A stretch of DNA of 64,000 nt from Streptomyces phaeoluteigriseus (GCF_001896135.2 NZ_MPOH02000023.1:26674-90673), one strand, 5' to 3'; shown: positions 54,134 through 63,925, numbered from the stretch's first letter. The notes: generated by a model from the sequence alone, not told the origin. Program-made: numbers and translations.

Positions 54134-54505
54134 CGACGCACTACCTGCCCAGCATCTACTCGGAGATCTTGGAGTCGACTTCGCTCTCCAGCACAGCGGC
54201 CAGCATTCGCCTCGCGCTCCTCGCGGACGATCTCGTCCAGCAGTGATACCTCGTCACTCGAGATGCCGACTACGGTGAGCACGGACGTCAGCAAGACGGC
54301 GGTACTGGTCCGCGTCCAGTGACCGGATTGGGCCAGTGACTGCGGTGAGCCGTGCTCGGCGGAATGTCATCCCGGGTAAGCGTGATCGGGCACCTCGGAT
54401 AGCATCCGAGCAGCCTCTCCTGCGATTCACTGACCAGGAGGGCGGTGAACAGCATTGGACGTCCCGCTCGGACGGCCGACAGCCTGCACGAAGAAGAGAA
54501 GAGAC

Positions 54506-56359
54506 GTGGGCGCAGATTTAGGACCCGAACCTCCCAGGGCTTCGGCGTCGGCGCCGGCCCTGTGCCTTCCGCCGGAGAAGGAAACGATCGAGGACGCGAA
54601 GATAGCGGCGGCGATCCTCGACAGCGCTCCATGGGACCCGCCGCCTTCCGCGCAGAAGTCGTCGTCGCCGTTCTATCTCGCGATCGCAGGGGCTGTGGCG
54701 TTCCGGAACGGCGCGTGGTCGGAAGCTGCGGCCCTATGGGCCCGGGTGCCGGAAGACGACAGCCGACATAAGCCGCTGAGGTACTGGCGGGCGCTGGCCC
54801 TGGCGAAGGCCGACGCGCTCGAGGCCGCACTCGAGCTGGCCCCCAGAAGCCATGTTCGCGGGGAAGTCCTGTGCGCCCTCGGCCGATTCGACGAGGGGCT
54901 GGCCCTGATCGCCGCCGAGCACGGCGACGACCGCGCGGAGTGGCGCATGCTGCGCCACGCCTACTGGCTGCGCCGCGCAGGCCGGGCCCGAGAGGCAGCC
55001 GAAACGATCGAACAGCGGCTGGAGGAGTGGGCCACCCGCGAGGAGGTCGAGATGCGACTCGCGGCGGTGCGTGCCTGGCTCGACGTCGGCGAGCCGTCGA
55101 AGATCGCCCCGCATCTGGAGGTGATCACCCGGCTTTCGCCCGGCCGCGGATCAGCACTCGTCGCCCAGAACACGCGACGCCTGGACTGGCTGCCCCGCGA
55201 CCTGGCCCGGCTCGCCAACGACCCGGCACTGGCCGAGCGCGGAGTGTGGTTCCTCAGCCAGGAACAGTCGCAGGCCGCAGCGGACTCCCTGGAGAAGGGG
55301 CCGGAGGCGCCGCTGGGTGTGCTTCCGGGACGGCAGATGTGGAACGCGCTGGGGGACTCGGTTTCATTCGTGCCGGTCGCAGAGGTAGGGGTTCGAGCCG
55401 CCCGCACGGTCTACGGCGAGGGATGCAGCGCATGGCTTTACGTGCACCCCGAGCGGCCCGGGCGACTCTGGCTGTGCCTGAGCACCCGGATTCCGGCGTT
55501 CCTATGGCCGGAACTCTCCAGTGAACCAGCGGCCTTGTGTGCGGGCCTGGCGCCCTACCGGCCCGAATTCGCCGCCGACGCGCCGCATGTACGTGACCTG
55601 CCGCGACGGTTGCGCCTGCACGTGGGGTGGCCCCAGGTGCCGAGCCCATACCACGGCACCCTCGAACCAATGGACCACCACACCTTCGGGCGGGTCGCGG
55701 TCTGCTCACCCTTCCTCGAAGCCATCGGCTGGGGCAGCGAGCAGGCCGAGGACCCGCATGTGGACTTCGTCGACCGCGGGGGCATGGACGCGCTGTTCGC
55801 CAACCAGTCAGGGGGCGGCCACAGCACCGCGCGCCCGGCCGCCGAGTCATACCGCACCCGCTGGAGCCGCTCCATAGTGACAATCGAGGAACACCACTCG
55901 GGCTACGTCGTCGACGTCCGCTATCGCCCCAGCCCCCACCCCGGGCACGTCACCCGGCTGAACGAGCGCTTCGGGACCGCGCTTCCCGACGACCTGCCGC
56001 TGGACTGCTATGGCGTGGTCATGCACTTCAGCGACGACATGGACACCGTCGACGAGCTCCGGGCCTCGATCACCCCCGACCTGCCATCTGAGGACTACTG
56101 GCGATTGTCGGCCCTCGCCGCGCTGCTGCACGACTCGCTTGAGTTGGACGCGTGCCTGGCGGCCCTGCCCGACACCCTCACCCCAGTGGAGGTAGCACGG
56201 GTGTACGGGCGTCTCGGTTTCCTGCTCGGACGGCTCTCCGGTCACCCGAGACTGGATGAGGACCTCCAGTTCGGACCATTCGCGTCCCTGATGCGCGTCA
56301 GCGATCCGTACGACGACGAAGAAGACAGCGAAGACGGCGAGGAGACGGACAATGCCTGA
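54506..56359 (+). CDS. unknown TPR-like protein, first of a two-gene operon
   Basis: About 617 aa from GTG 54506 (purine-rich AGAGAAGAGAC before it; a TTG start at 54455 is possible). The first 300 residues are helical and repeat-like (AWSEAAALWARVPEDDSR, AALELAPRSHVRGEVLCALG, AYWLRRAGRAREAAETIEQR), as in TPR scaffolds. The second half is not recognised and is aromatic-rich (GCSAWLYVHPERPGRLWLCL; HHSGYVVDVRYRPSPHPGHV), ending in a Glu/Asp tail. No catalytic motif seen. Its end overlaps the next gene by 8 nt. GC like the host, so either native or well ameliorated. Confidence 0.7.
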   Translation: MGADLGPEPPRASASAPALCLPPEKETIEDAKIAAAILDSAPWDPPPSAQKSSSPFYLAIAGAVAFRNGAWSEAAALWARVPEDDSRHKPLRYWRALALAKADALEAALELAPRSHVRGEVLCALGRFDEGLALIAAEHGDDRAEWRMLRHAYWLRRAGRAREAAETIEQRLEEWATREEVEMRLAAVRAWLDVGEPSKIAPHLEVITRLSPGRGSALVAQNTRRLDWLPRDLARLANDPALAERGVWFLSQEQSQAAADSLEKGPEAPLGVLPGRQMWNALGDSVSFVPVAEVGVRAARTVYGEGCSAWLYVHPERPGRLWLCLSTRIPAFLWPELSSEPAALCAGLAPYRPEFAADAPHVRDLPRRLRLHVGWPQVPSPYHGTLEPMDHHTFGRVAVCSPFLEAIGWGSEQAEDPHVDFVDRGGMDALFANQSGGGHSTARPAAESYRTRWSRSIVTIEEHHSGYVVDVRYRPSPHPGHVTRLNERFGTALPDDLPLDCYGVVMHFSDDMDTVDELRASITPDLPSEDYWRLSALAALLHDSLELDACLAALPDTLTPVEVARVYGRLGFLLGRLSGHPRLDEDLQFGPFASLMRVSDPYDDEEDSEDGEETDNA

Positions 56360-56930
56360 ACACACCCCCTGGATCGGCGTCGGATCGCGTACATGTGAGA
56401 GGGCGCTGGTCGAAGCGTTCACCGCCATCGAAGGCGTTGCGCATGAGTGGCCGTGGGAGTTCCACGGCGGGCGGTCCCGTACCGTGATAACGCCCCAGGG
56501 AAGCACCGCCGGACTCTGCTCACAGACGGTGTTCGGGCACGTCGTCGTCTCAGTCGACGACGGTCGCACTGACCTGGTCGCGATGCTGGACGCCGCCTGC
56601 CCGCTCCAGACTCCCACGGAACTCACCGCCCGCTTTCTGGACGCCTCCTCGCCGGGCGACCGAGCCGATGCCCTGCTCGGCCTCGCCTCCGCCGCCGCGA
56701 TCCACCGCGAGGTCACCGTCCCCAAGCTCGAACAGTGCGTCGCCCTAGCACTGGACAGCGACGAGCCGTGGCTGCGCCTGATCGCCCTGCGCGCCATCTC
56801 GATGATGCCGGCAGCCACCGCGCACCGCCTTCTCGCGGACCGGGAGGACCCAGCCAACCCCGGCCTAGAGGAGTGGCGTGACCACTACGCTGAGCAGTTC
56901 GCCGACTCAGCCCCGAACTCCTCTCCCTAA
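56352..56930 (+). CDS. unknown HEAT-like protein, coupled to upstream gene
   Basis: 192 aa. N-terminal mixed region (TPWIGVGSRTCERALVEAFT), then helical hairpins resembling HEAT repeats: ADALLGLASAAAIHREVTVP and CVALALDSDEPWLRLIALRA. Start overlaps the stop of the 617-aa gene, so the two proteins probably act together. Immediately followed by a transposase relic at 56990, which may have replaced further operon members. Function unknown. Confidence 0.65.
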   Translation: MPEHTPWIGVGSRTCERALVEAFTAIEGVAHEWPWEFHGGRSRTVITPQGSTAGLCSQTVFGHVVVSVDDGRTDLVAMLDAACPLQTPTELTARFLDASSPGDRADALLGLASAAAIHREVTVPKLEQCVALALDSDEPWLRLIALRAISMMPAATAHRLLADREDPANPGLEEWRDHYAEQFADSAPNSSP

Positions 56931-56989
56931 CCCCAGCCGCAAAGATCGTGCTCGACCCGGCGCTTGGCTGGCCAGCGACGTCCTTGTGT

Positions 56990-57110
56990 TCCCTCACCGC
57001 CGTCATCGACGCCCTCTTCGGCCTCGCCGACACGATCATCACCATCCGTAACCTGGTCCGCCGAGCCTGGACCACCCACTACTGCAACACCCGGCCCCAA
57101 CGTCGGCTTT
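56990..57110 (+). pseudogene. IS5-type transposase 3' remnant (copy 4 of 4)
   Basis: About 38 codons: LTAVIDALFGLADTIITIRN and LVRRAWTTHYCNTRPQ. Matches the last part of the protein encoded at 53291-54133 (AFFDLADTIITVRSMIRRAW). Confidence 0.7.
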
Positions 57111-57418
57111 GAGCGGCCCCCCTATCTGCGCGGCCTCTTTGCTTTCATCCACCAGTTTCAACGCGCATCCGTTGCCGGTCTGTCACCGCCCCGCTGCCGC
57201 CAACCCGGCGTCAGTTCAGAGCGGCAGGCGTGAAGTACTCGCGTGGTGCCACCTCTACTTGACTACCTCGATTTGGCCGGCCCTTATGCGGTTGGGCTGG
57301 CCGCGTCGGAAGAGTCCCAGCTGGGGCTGGCGGACCGGATCGCCGGGTTGCGCCACTTTCGACGCAGCAGCGCGCACAGTCGTCGCTGGCGCCGCCGCCA
57401 TCCAGCGGGGCCGCGCTC

Positions 57419-58275
57419 ATGACTGCACTCCTCACCGACAACGGGCAGCAGATCCTCTCCATCCCCGGCCGCACCGTCCACCACGCATCCGCCTCCTACC
57501 AGGGAGATGCGAAGAGCGGTGCGAAGGATGCTTTCATCATCGTGGTCCAGGCCCACATGCGCTGCGATCTCCAGCCGCTGCACCGCGGCAACGCCTTCGC
57601 CATGGACTTGCGCATCCTCGTCTCTCGCCGCCTGGACCTGGCCGGGGACCGTACGAGGGCGATCAACTGGATGCAGGCCCAGCTGCTGGGATACTTCCCA
57701 GCAGCTGGAGCGAGCCTTCGAATGCAACACTTCGAGGGCGTCTTTCGTCCTGCTGACTGGGTACCAGATGCCAGCCGGCCTGCGTCGGGCTGGCACGGAA
57801 CCGTCTGCCTGTCTGGTTGAGGAACCGCAAGGTCCGCAACTACAGGCTCGTCGCAGCCACCGCTGACGAGGGCCCCCGAGGCTCAGCACACGCCGTTCCC
57901 CGACAGAAGAGGGCAGCGGTCGTAGTGGCCAGGCTGGCGAGGGAACTGATGGCCCTGTACGAGGAGATCACCGAGACCGACGCCCTGGTCGAGAGCCGGT
58001 TCCGCGACCACCCGCACGTCGGGTCATCTTGAGCATGCCGGGCTTCGGCCCCGTCCTTGGCGCCGAGTTCCTCACCACACTGGCGGCGACATGCGCGTGT
58101 TCGGCACCTCCGACCATCTCGCCGGTGTTGCCGGCCTGGCGCCCATCCCGAAGGACTCGGCACAGATGAGCAGCAATATGCGCCGACCTCGTCGCTACTT
58201 GCATCGCCTGGTCTTCTCTATGTCCGCTCAAGTCACCGCCCGATATTGCCCCGTCTCCAAGGTTGTAGAGAACTG
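57419..58275 (+). pseudogene. IS110-family transposase, decayed
   Basis: Pieces in three frames: GQQILSIPGRTVHHASASYQ, DLRILVSRRLDLAGDRTRAI, LLTGYQMPAGLRRAGTEP, VVARLARELMALYEEITETD, SMPGFGPVLGAEFL, DHLAGVAGLAPIPKDS and YLHRLVFSMSAQVTARYCPV. This is the order of IS110-type enzymes (DEDD core then Ser-containing C-terminal domain). Several shifts and stops; non-functional. An upstream stretch at 57245-57420 may be its eroded start. The end meets the tail of the GNAT gene. Confidence 0.7.
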
Positions 58276-58277
58276 GA

Positions 58278-58904
58278 TCAAGCATGTTCGGGACGCCACA
58301 TAGTTGTCACCACGTGGCCAGATGCCATGGTTATGGCGTCGCGGACTGTAAAGCCCAGGCTTGCGTACCGCTTGTTATTAGCCGGGTTGCTGGACTCCAG
58401 GTAGGCCGGGGCACCCAAGGCGTCGATGCGCGTCAGGTTTTCCTTTAGCAGTCCCATACCGAATCCACGTCCGCGGTGGTCGCTGTGTGTTCCAAGCAGG
58501 CTCAGATAGAAGTGCGGTTCACTCGGATGCACCTCTTCCAACTTATCAAATATGTTCATTATGCCGTCGGCGACCGCCCGGTTGCTGATATTTACCAGGA
58601 ATTCTTCAAATTTGCTCTCCTCTTCGAGGGATAACTCGCGTCCACCTGGCGGTATCCAGAGAGCAGCAGCCTCGACGTTGTCTGTCACCAGCATCCAGGG
58701 ATACCGCAGAGACGAATTTACGGCCAATCTCCACAACGATGACGCTTGCTCCGCGCGACAGTGAACGTTTGGAAACGCTGGGCCCCAAAGCGGGTCATTG
58801 ATGAAAGCCGTGGTCATGGTGTCGACTATTGCCTCAACGTCCGCGGGCGTTGAAGCACGGACGTAGGGATGACCGGAGGCTGTCTTATTATTGTCTATGT
58901 TCAT
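58278..58904 (-). CDS. GNAT-family N-acetyltransferase
   Basis: 208 aa. GNAT core with acetyl-CoA motif A: LLGTHSDHRGRGFGMGLLKE (RGxGxG form), preceded by PSEPHFYLS and followed by APAYLESSNPANNKRYASLG and FTVRDAITM. N-terminus PYVRASTPADVEAIVDTMTT. Substrate unknown; relatives modify antibiotics, amines or peptides. AT-richer than the host average and flanked by transposon debris, so probably imported. ATG 58904. Confidence 0.85.
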   Translation of the reverse strand: MNIDNNKTASGHPYVRASTPADVEAIVDTMTTAFINDPLWGPAFPNVHCRAEQASSLWRLAVNSSLRYPWMLVTDNVEAAALWIPPGGRELSLEEESKFEEFLVNISNRAVADGIMNIFDKLEEVHPSEPHFYLSLLGTHSDHRGRGFGMGLLKENLTRIDALGAPAYLESSNPANNKRYASLGFTVRDAITMASGHVVTTMWRPEHA

Positions 58905-59766
58905 CGCGCCTTCCAGGTGTCTACATATATTTCAAGGGCTTATGGTGCTGAGTCGGGAGTCGCCGCCAAAGAAGAACGATGGGCTACAGCCGACAAGTCG
59001 AGCACGCTTGACGAGAGTATTACCAAACACTGGAAGTCGATCACGGATGTGACGATCGGAAATCAATGACGGCAAGTCCAGGCGTGACGGCATCGTGACG
59101 ACGTTGCATCATTTGATGCGAACGCTCCGAGAGACTGAACAGGTCACCTTGGGCTGCATGCAGGGCGAAACAGCCTGCCTCCTGGTGGATTGCCCGAGAC
59201 AATGGGCGGCCCTCTATAGTCGCTGGACTGGCAATACCATTGAGCCCTTGTGGACTCGTCTTGATACATGGCCAATCCGATGCCGGTGGACTGATTTCAT
59301 CTGGCGGTGCGTCGGCGCAGGGGACGACGACCGTCTGGACGGCTTGAGTCATAGAACACGACCCTGGTCGGGAAGCTCGAGGTGTTGCAGGGAACGCCGA
59401 GGGGCATCGAGCCGGATCAGGGGCTGTTGGACGGGGCGACGCTGCGTCCGTGGGTGGCACCGGAAGGGCAGTCAACGATGTGAACAGCGTCGTTATGTGG
59501 CGGATGTGCCGGCGGGACCTGCTGCCGCAACGTGAGATCCCTGCGCCGATACGTGGCCGCCTGCAGCACCCGGCCCTCGTCCCTGGGCACAGCCTTCAGT
59601 AGCCGCTCGAACTGCCGCATCAGTCGCCCCGAGCGTCCGCGCCGCAAAGGCTTGCGCGAAATGGCTTTCAGAGACGGAAGACCGCCACCTCATAGGAAGT
59701 AGCGGTCAGCCTCGTGTCATTTCTGCTCGGCAGGATCGGTTTGAATACGGGCTCTAGCGGGTCAAC
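58905..59766. other. gap without a supported gene
   Basis: 58.9-59.1 kb is AT-rich and probably carries the GNAT promoter. Beyond it, open frames on both strands (for example plus strand 59095-59360, TLHHLMRTLRETEQVTLGCM) are not convincing proteins. Confidence 0.4.
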
Positions 59767-62448
59767 TCAACGTGGATCAGCGAGAGCTACCCAGTCGTTC
59801 CAGCCTCCGCCGGCGAGCTGGGTGCGACTTAGTACCTTCACGGAGTACCCACCGACTTCACGGCGCCACCGATTGCTCGCCACAAGTTGGATTAAGCCGT
59901 TACTCTGCATCGTGGCCGCGATGTGGCTGAGTGGCTCGACACCCGTGAACTTGGCCCACGAAGACCACTCCGTAGTTGTAGGACTGATGTGCCAAGCATG
60001 GTAGGCATCCCCGGCCCGATCCGTACCGAAGACCTCCAGGCGCCCGTCGGCGTTACGGGCAGCGGAGATGGAGTCCAACTGAATGCCGGGGATCTCCGCC
60101 CAGGCTGACCAGCTGCCCCCCTGCTGCCACCTGTGCCAGACAGTGCCGGCAGCGTTAATGCCGAACAGAACGATCCGGCCATCGGCCAGGTTAGTACAGG
60201 CCACCTGACACAGTTCGCCATCCAAACTGGCCCAGGGGGACCAGTCCGTGCTCGAGGCCGACACCTGCGACCGGTGCCAGATCTGGCCCTTGGTGTTCGT
60301 CCCGAAAATCTGGATGCGGCCGTCGGTGTCCGTTCCGCTGCCGTCACCGTTGCGTGCGGCTGCGATCGAGGACAGCTGGCCATCAAGCGGGCTCCAGGCA
60401 CTCCAGACATTGGCGTCGTTTTGCCTGCGCGTGTAGATCTCGCCGAGGTGGTTGATGCCGAACAGGTGTACCCGCTCAGCGGGAGATGTCGTGGCAGCGA
60501 CTGAGACGAGAGATCCGTCGAACTTTGCCCAGGGAGTCATGCCACTGGAGCTCTTCCTAGCGCGCAATACCTCGTTTGCAGTATTCGTTGCAAAGAAGTC
60601 GATGTTGCCTTCCTTGTTACGGGCTGCAGCAACAGGCGAGCCGTACTGGGTGAGGGGGAACGGTGTCGGCATAAGGAGCTCGGCGTTCCGGTCAGCTGCA
60701 AATCCGGTGCGGGTCAGGTCTGCATGGATATCGTTGCCTGCAAGTTCTCTACCCAGTGCAGCGAGACGTGCTGGAGAGCCGGTGTCCATTTCGTGGTCCA
60801 GGGGTGCATCAGCGTCGATCATCGTGGTGTAGATCGATAGCACTCCTGCGGCCTCTGCCACTTCGACGACCCGATTCTGGATCGGCCAGTCGATGTGAGA
60901 CGCCGTAGTCACCTCATAGAATCCACCTGGGCCCATGAGATGGTCCAGGCCTCTACCCCAGGCATTGATCTTATTTCTGTGGGTGTGCCCGTTCACGAGC
61001 ATGATCACGTTGGGGTAAGAGAGCAGCAGGTTCTTGAGATCAGTGCCGTTGTCAATGCTGTCCAGCGTGTGGTGACAGTAGATCACGAACATCTTGTCGA
61101 CAACGTTGCGCTGAACAACTTTACGGAAGGGGTTGGACAGGTCCCACTGGATAGTCATGTAAGTGGTGCTGTGTGCACGCAGTCGTTGGTGCAGCCACGT
61201 CATCTGGGCGCTCGAGACTGAGCCGTCGGCGCCATAGCCCTCCGGCTTAGTGGTGTCGAGAGCTAGGAAACGAAACAGATCGTCTTCACCGGTCGGTATT
61301 TCGTAATATGCATTGCTGCTGTCACGCGAGAACCCGTGTCCGGCAGGTAACCCGTGCGTGTTAAAATGTTGTTGGATGAATTCCTGCCTAGAAATCGGCT
61401 TCCGCATCCAATCGGGGCTCACCCCCACCCTGGTGAACGCAGGCCAGAGGTCGAGGAAGGAAGTGAAGTCGGCATCATAGAGGTTGTCCGGCGGCCTGCC
61501 TCCACCGAAATCAGCAGGCTTCATATCTCCGGTCGCAATTTCCTTGAGGTTGCGACCGTCAAACCATTCAACCTCATTGCCCCACCAGGCCTGCTGGCCG
61601 ATGTTTCCCTGAATGCTGGCGTCGTGGTTACCGTATGCGGCATACCACGGCATTCCTAGGCCCGTTGCTTGGAAGGTGCGCCGAGCGTTGGTAACGAGTC
61701 GTGGAAGGTCAGGGAAGCCGCGGTCGAAGTACCGGTCTAAGCCGTTGTGTTCTTCCTCGAATTTCTTACTACTCGGGTGGTAATAGCGCTTATCCATCCC
61801 GATGTTTCCTCCGGAGACGCTCTCATCGAGAACACCTCCGGAGTTGGGCGTAACTTGCTGCCCATCGAGCAAGTCGATATACCAGCGGGTCTCGTTTAGC
61901 TGACAGTTGTCGATCATGTCACCGGTCACCAGAGTGAAGGACATGGGGAGACCAGTGGCGGGTGCGCTCAGGGAAATATTCTTGAGCGCACGGCAGAGAG
62001 CATCTGTCATATGGGTCGAAAGCATTTCCTGCGGCCGATAAGATCCACCGGTCGGATAGGAAGCAAAGTGTGGCGGCCCTGCGTCGGCGTAAGGGTCGAG
62101 GAACTCGACACGCATCGGTGACTGATCATCGATGATGTGAAGGTCACTCATCTGTCCGAAAGCAATTAGCGGTCGCTTTCCGGAAGTAGTGGAGCGCCTG
62201 CTAGAAAATACGGCGCGCACTATGTGCGGTTCGGCTGGCGCTGCCACTACTTTCTTGTAGCCTGCCGCATCCGGGCTGCCCATCTTGACTGTGGCGGCCA
62301 GCGTGGTACCCGTTGCAAAAGTGCTCGGCAAAGAAGATGCTGCCTGTGCCTTCTGCCCCATGGCGCCACGTACGATACCCAGTGGATCCATTGAAAGTAC
62401 TAAACCCACTCCGCCCGTTGCGATAAGGCGACGTCGTGATATCGGCAT
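59767..62448 (-). CDS. Tat-exported metallophosphoesterase fused to beta-propeller lectin
   Basis: 893 aa. Twin-Arg signal PISRRRLIATGGVGLVLSM. Calcineurin-like phosphoesterase with every metal motif in order: GQMSDLHIIDDQ, LVTGDMIDN, AAYGNHDAS, IYCHHTLDS and LVNGHTHRNKINA; overall like the actinobacterial TIGR03767 group. From about residue 600 five 45-50-aa repeats (PWAKFDGSLVSVAA, WSAWSPLDGQLSSIAAARNG, DWSPWASLDGELCQVACTNL, WSAWAEIPGIQLDSISAARN, EWSSWAKFTGVEPLSHIAAT) form a PLL-like propeller that should bind sugars. Probably acts on extracellular phosphodiesters or teichoic-type polymers. One TTA codon at 59893-59895. AT-rich for the host. Confidence 0.88.
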   Translation of the reverse strand: MPISRRRLIATGGVGLVLSMDPLGIVRGAMGQKAQAASSLPSTFATGTTLAATVKMGSPDAAGYKKVVAAPAEPHIVRAVFSSRRSTTSGKRPLIAFGQMSDLHIIDDQSPMRVEFLDPYADAGPPHFASYPTGGSYRPQEMLSTHMTDALCRALKNISLSAPATGLPMSFTLVTGDMIDNCQLNETRWYIDLLDGQQVTPNSGGVLDESVSGGNIGMDKRYYHPSSKKFEEEHNGLDRYFDRGFPDLPRLVTNARRTFQATGLGMPWYAAYGNHDASIQGNIGQQAWWGNEVEWFDGRNLKEIATGDMKPADFGGGRPPDNLYDADFTSFLDLWPAFTRVGVSPDWMRKPISRQEFIQQHFNTHGLPAGHGFSRDSSNAYYEIPTGEDDLFRFLALDTTKPEGYGADGSVSSAQMTWLHQRLRAHSTTYMTIQWDLSNPFRKVVQRNVVDKMFVIYCHHTLDSIDNGTDLKNLLLSYPNVIMLVNGHTHRNKINAWGRGLDHLMGPGGFYEVTTASHIDWPIQNRVVEVAEAAGVLSIYTTMIDADAPLDHEMDTGSPARLAALGRELAGNDIHADLTRTGFAADRNAELLMPTPFPLTQYGSPVAAARNKEGNIDFFATNTANEVLRARKSSSGMTPWAKFDGSLVSVAATTSPAERVHLFGINHLGEIYTRRQNDANVWSAWSPLDGQLSSIAAARNGDGSGTDTDGRIQIFGTNTKGQIWHRSQVSASSTDWSPWASLDGELCQVACTNLADGRIVLFGINAAGTVWHRWQQGGSWSAWAEIPGIQLDSISAARNADGRLEVFGTDRAGDAYHAWHISPTTTEWSSWAKFTGVEPLSHIAATMQSNGLIQLVASNRWRREVGGYSVKVLSRTQLAGGGWNDWVALADPR

Positions 62449-63084
62449 TCAGCTCTCCATTGGTCGCGCGTGTAGTGCTTTACCCGCGGTTGTCAAAATA
62501 CCCAACGAGCCGGGTGTTGGCAGGAGATGAAACTACTCAGCCGTAGCCCGGCAGCGAAATGATCATGAAGAGGGCGCGCCAGGGCTCTTCAGTGATCGGT
62601 TTTGACTTAAAGAATGATCACGAGTCACATCGGTAGAGGCGACGACGGATGGAGCGAAGGTCAAACGGGCGAGTGGACTGCCAGACAGAGGTCGACTGAC
62701 GCCATCCCGCCCATACTTGATCTTGAACTGGGCGGCGTGGCTAAGGGGGCGGTTGACATCCTCGTTCACTGTTGCGCCGTTGCTGATTTGCAAAGGTGTG
62801 GGCACGCCGTGGGGTGTGGGGCCGGGGTTCTTTCGTCCGCCGACCGTCTGGGCCTGGGCAGGGTCTCGGTTCTTGGCCCAGGCAGGCCGGCAGCTATCGC
62901 ATGGTTGCTCCTCGGAACCGAACAAAGCGCCGCTCTTTGACCGTCCCCAAGGAGGCTGCCGCCAGAAGACCTGTGCTGGAGGGTGCTCGAGGTCGTCGAG
63001 CTACGTAACCTGTCGGAGTCCGGTTCGACGGCCGGGGAGCTTCGTCCGTTGCTCTGCCAGTCTCCTCGCCCGTGCACTACTCGA
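62449..63084. other. gap without a supported gene
   Basis: Includes the upstream region of the phosphoesterase and a short hairpin GAAGAG...CTCTTC near 62565-62592. Some in-frame runs on both strands but no recognisable protein. Confidence 0.4.
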
Positions 63085-63925
63085 TCAGTGAGCCTTTTCA
63101 GCGTTGCCGCTCCAGGGTGAGGATGGCTTTGGCGATTGACGACATTCGATTCGGGCTGCACCGGGACCTGCGGAAGATCCGCCACGACTTGAGCCGTGAG
63201 ACGCCGCGTTCGACCGGTGCCCGGGCTGCGGACAGCGCCCGGTTGACGGTTTGCTGTGTTGGCGTGAGGTCGCGGCCCGGCGGGCGTCTGAGGGGCGTCG
63301 TCACCCACGGGCCGGCTCCCATGTAGGCGCGGTCGGCGAGGATGGGGACGCCTTGCCGTTCGCAGATCCGGATGATCCGGTGGGTGCGGGCCGCGGTCAG
63401 GTCGTGGGCACGGCCGGGCAGGGCGGGCGAGAGCCACAGCAGCCGTCCGCCCGGGTCGGTCACCACCTGCACGTTCACTCCGTGCCGGCGGTGCTTGTGG
63501 GAATAGTCGGCCCGCCCGTCGCCGACCCGGTCGCACTCCGCCAGGGTGCCGTCGAGCAGGACGTAGTCGGCGTCGGCTTCGCGCAGGGCCCGCAGCAGGC
63601 CGGGCGCACGGTCGGCGAGCAGGTCGACGACCGCCGTGGTGTAGGCGTGGGCGGTGCCCACCGAGATGCCGAAGCCGACGGCGATCTGCGCGAGGGTGTC
63701 ATGCCGGCGCAGGTACACCAGGCCGACGAGCGCACGCTGGTGCGGCGGGAGTTTGCAACGGCGGTCACCCTCGCGGGTGACGATGAGCATGGTGACCCAC
63801 TCGACCAGGGCGTGGGGCAGGTCGAGTGCGGCAGGATGGGGAACCAACGCGGCTCCTGTGCCTGTGGGTTGAGACGTCGAACACCTCCCCCAACGGCACG
63901 GGAGCCTCGTGCGTTGCGCACACCT
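63085..63925 (-). mobile_element. insertion sequence, IS5 group, copy B, inverted relative to copy A
   Basis: The right terminal repeat at 63085-63108 (TCAGTGAGCCTTTTCAGCGT...) differs from that of copy A by one base in 24. Similarity to copy A continues to about 63925 upstream of the transposase start and then stops before the expected second terminal repeat, so this end is truncated or rearranged. Confidence 0.75.
63098..63847 (-). CDS. IS5-group transposase, copy B, intact
   Basis: 249 aa, co-linear with copy A (41426-42175) and about 91% identical by eye. HTH region RRHDTLAQIAVGFGISVGTA; catalytic Asp in YVLLDGTLAECDRVG, second Asp in ILADRAYMGAG, Glu in ARAPVERGVSRLKSW. Uninterrupted, so may still be active, but its left inverted repeat was not found. 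Confidence 0.9.
   Translation of the reverse strand: MVPHPAALDLPHALVEWVTMLIVTREGDRRCKLPPHQRALVGLVYLRRHDTLAQIAVGFGISVGTAHAYTTAVVDLLADRAPGLLRALREADADYVLLDGTLAECDRVGDGRADYSHKHRRHGVNVQVVTDPGGRLLWLSPALPGRAHDLTAARTHRIIRICERQGVPILADRAYMGAGPWVTTPLRRPPGRDLTPTQQTVNRALSAARAPVERGVSRLKSWRIFRRSRCSPNRMSSIAKAILTLERQR

Noticed and set aside
62980..63045. T-arm-like GGTTCGA sequence suggesting a tRNA
   Set aside because: No matching acceptor, D or anticodon arms upstream and the stem does not pair properly.
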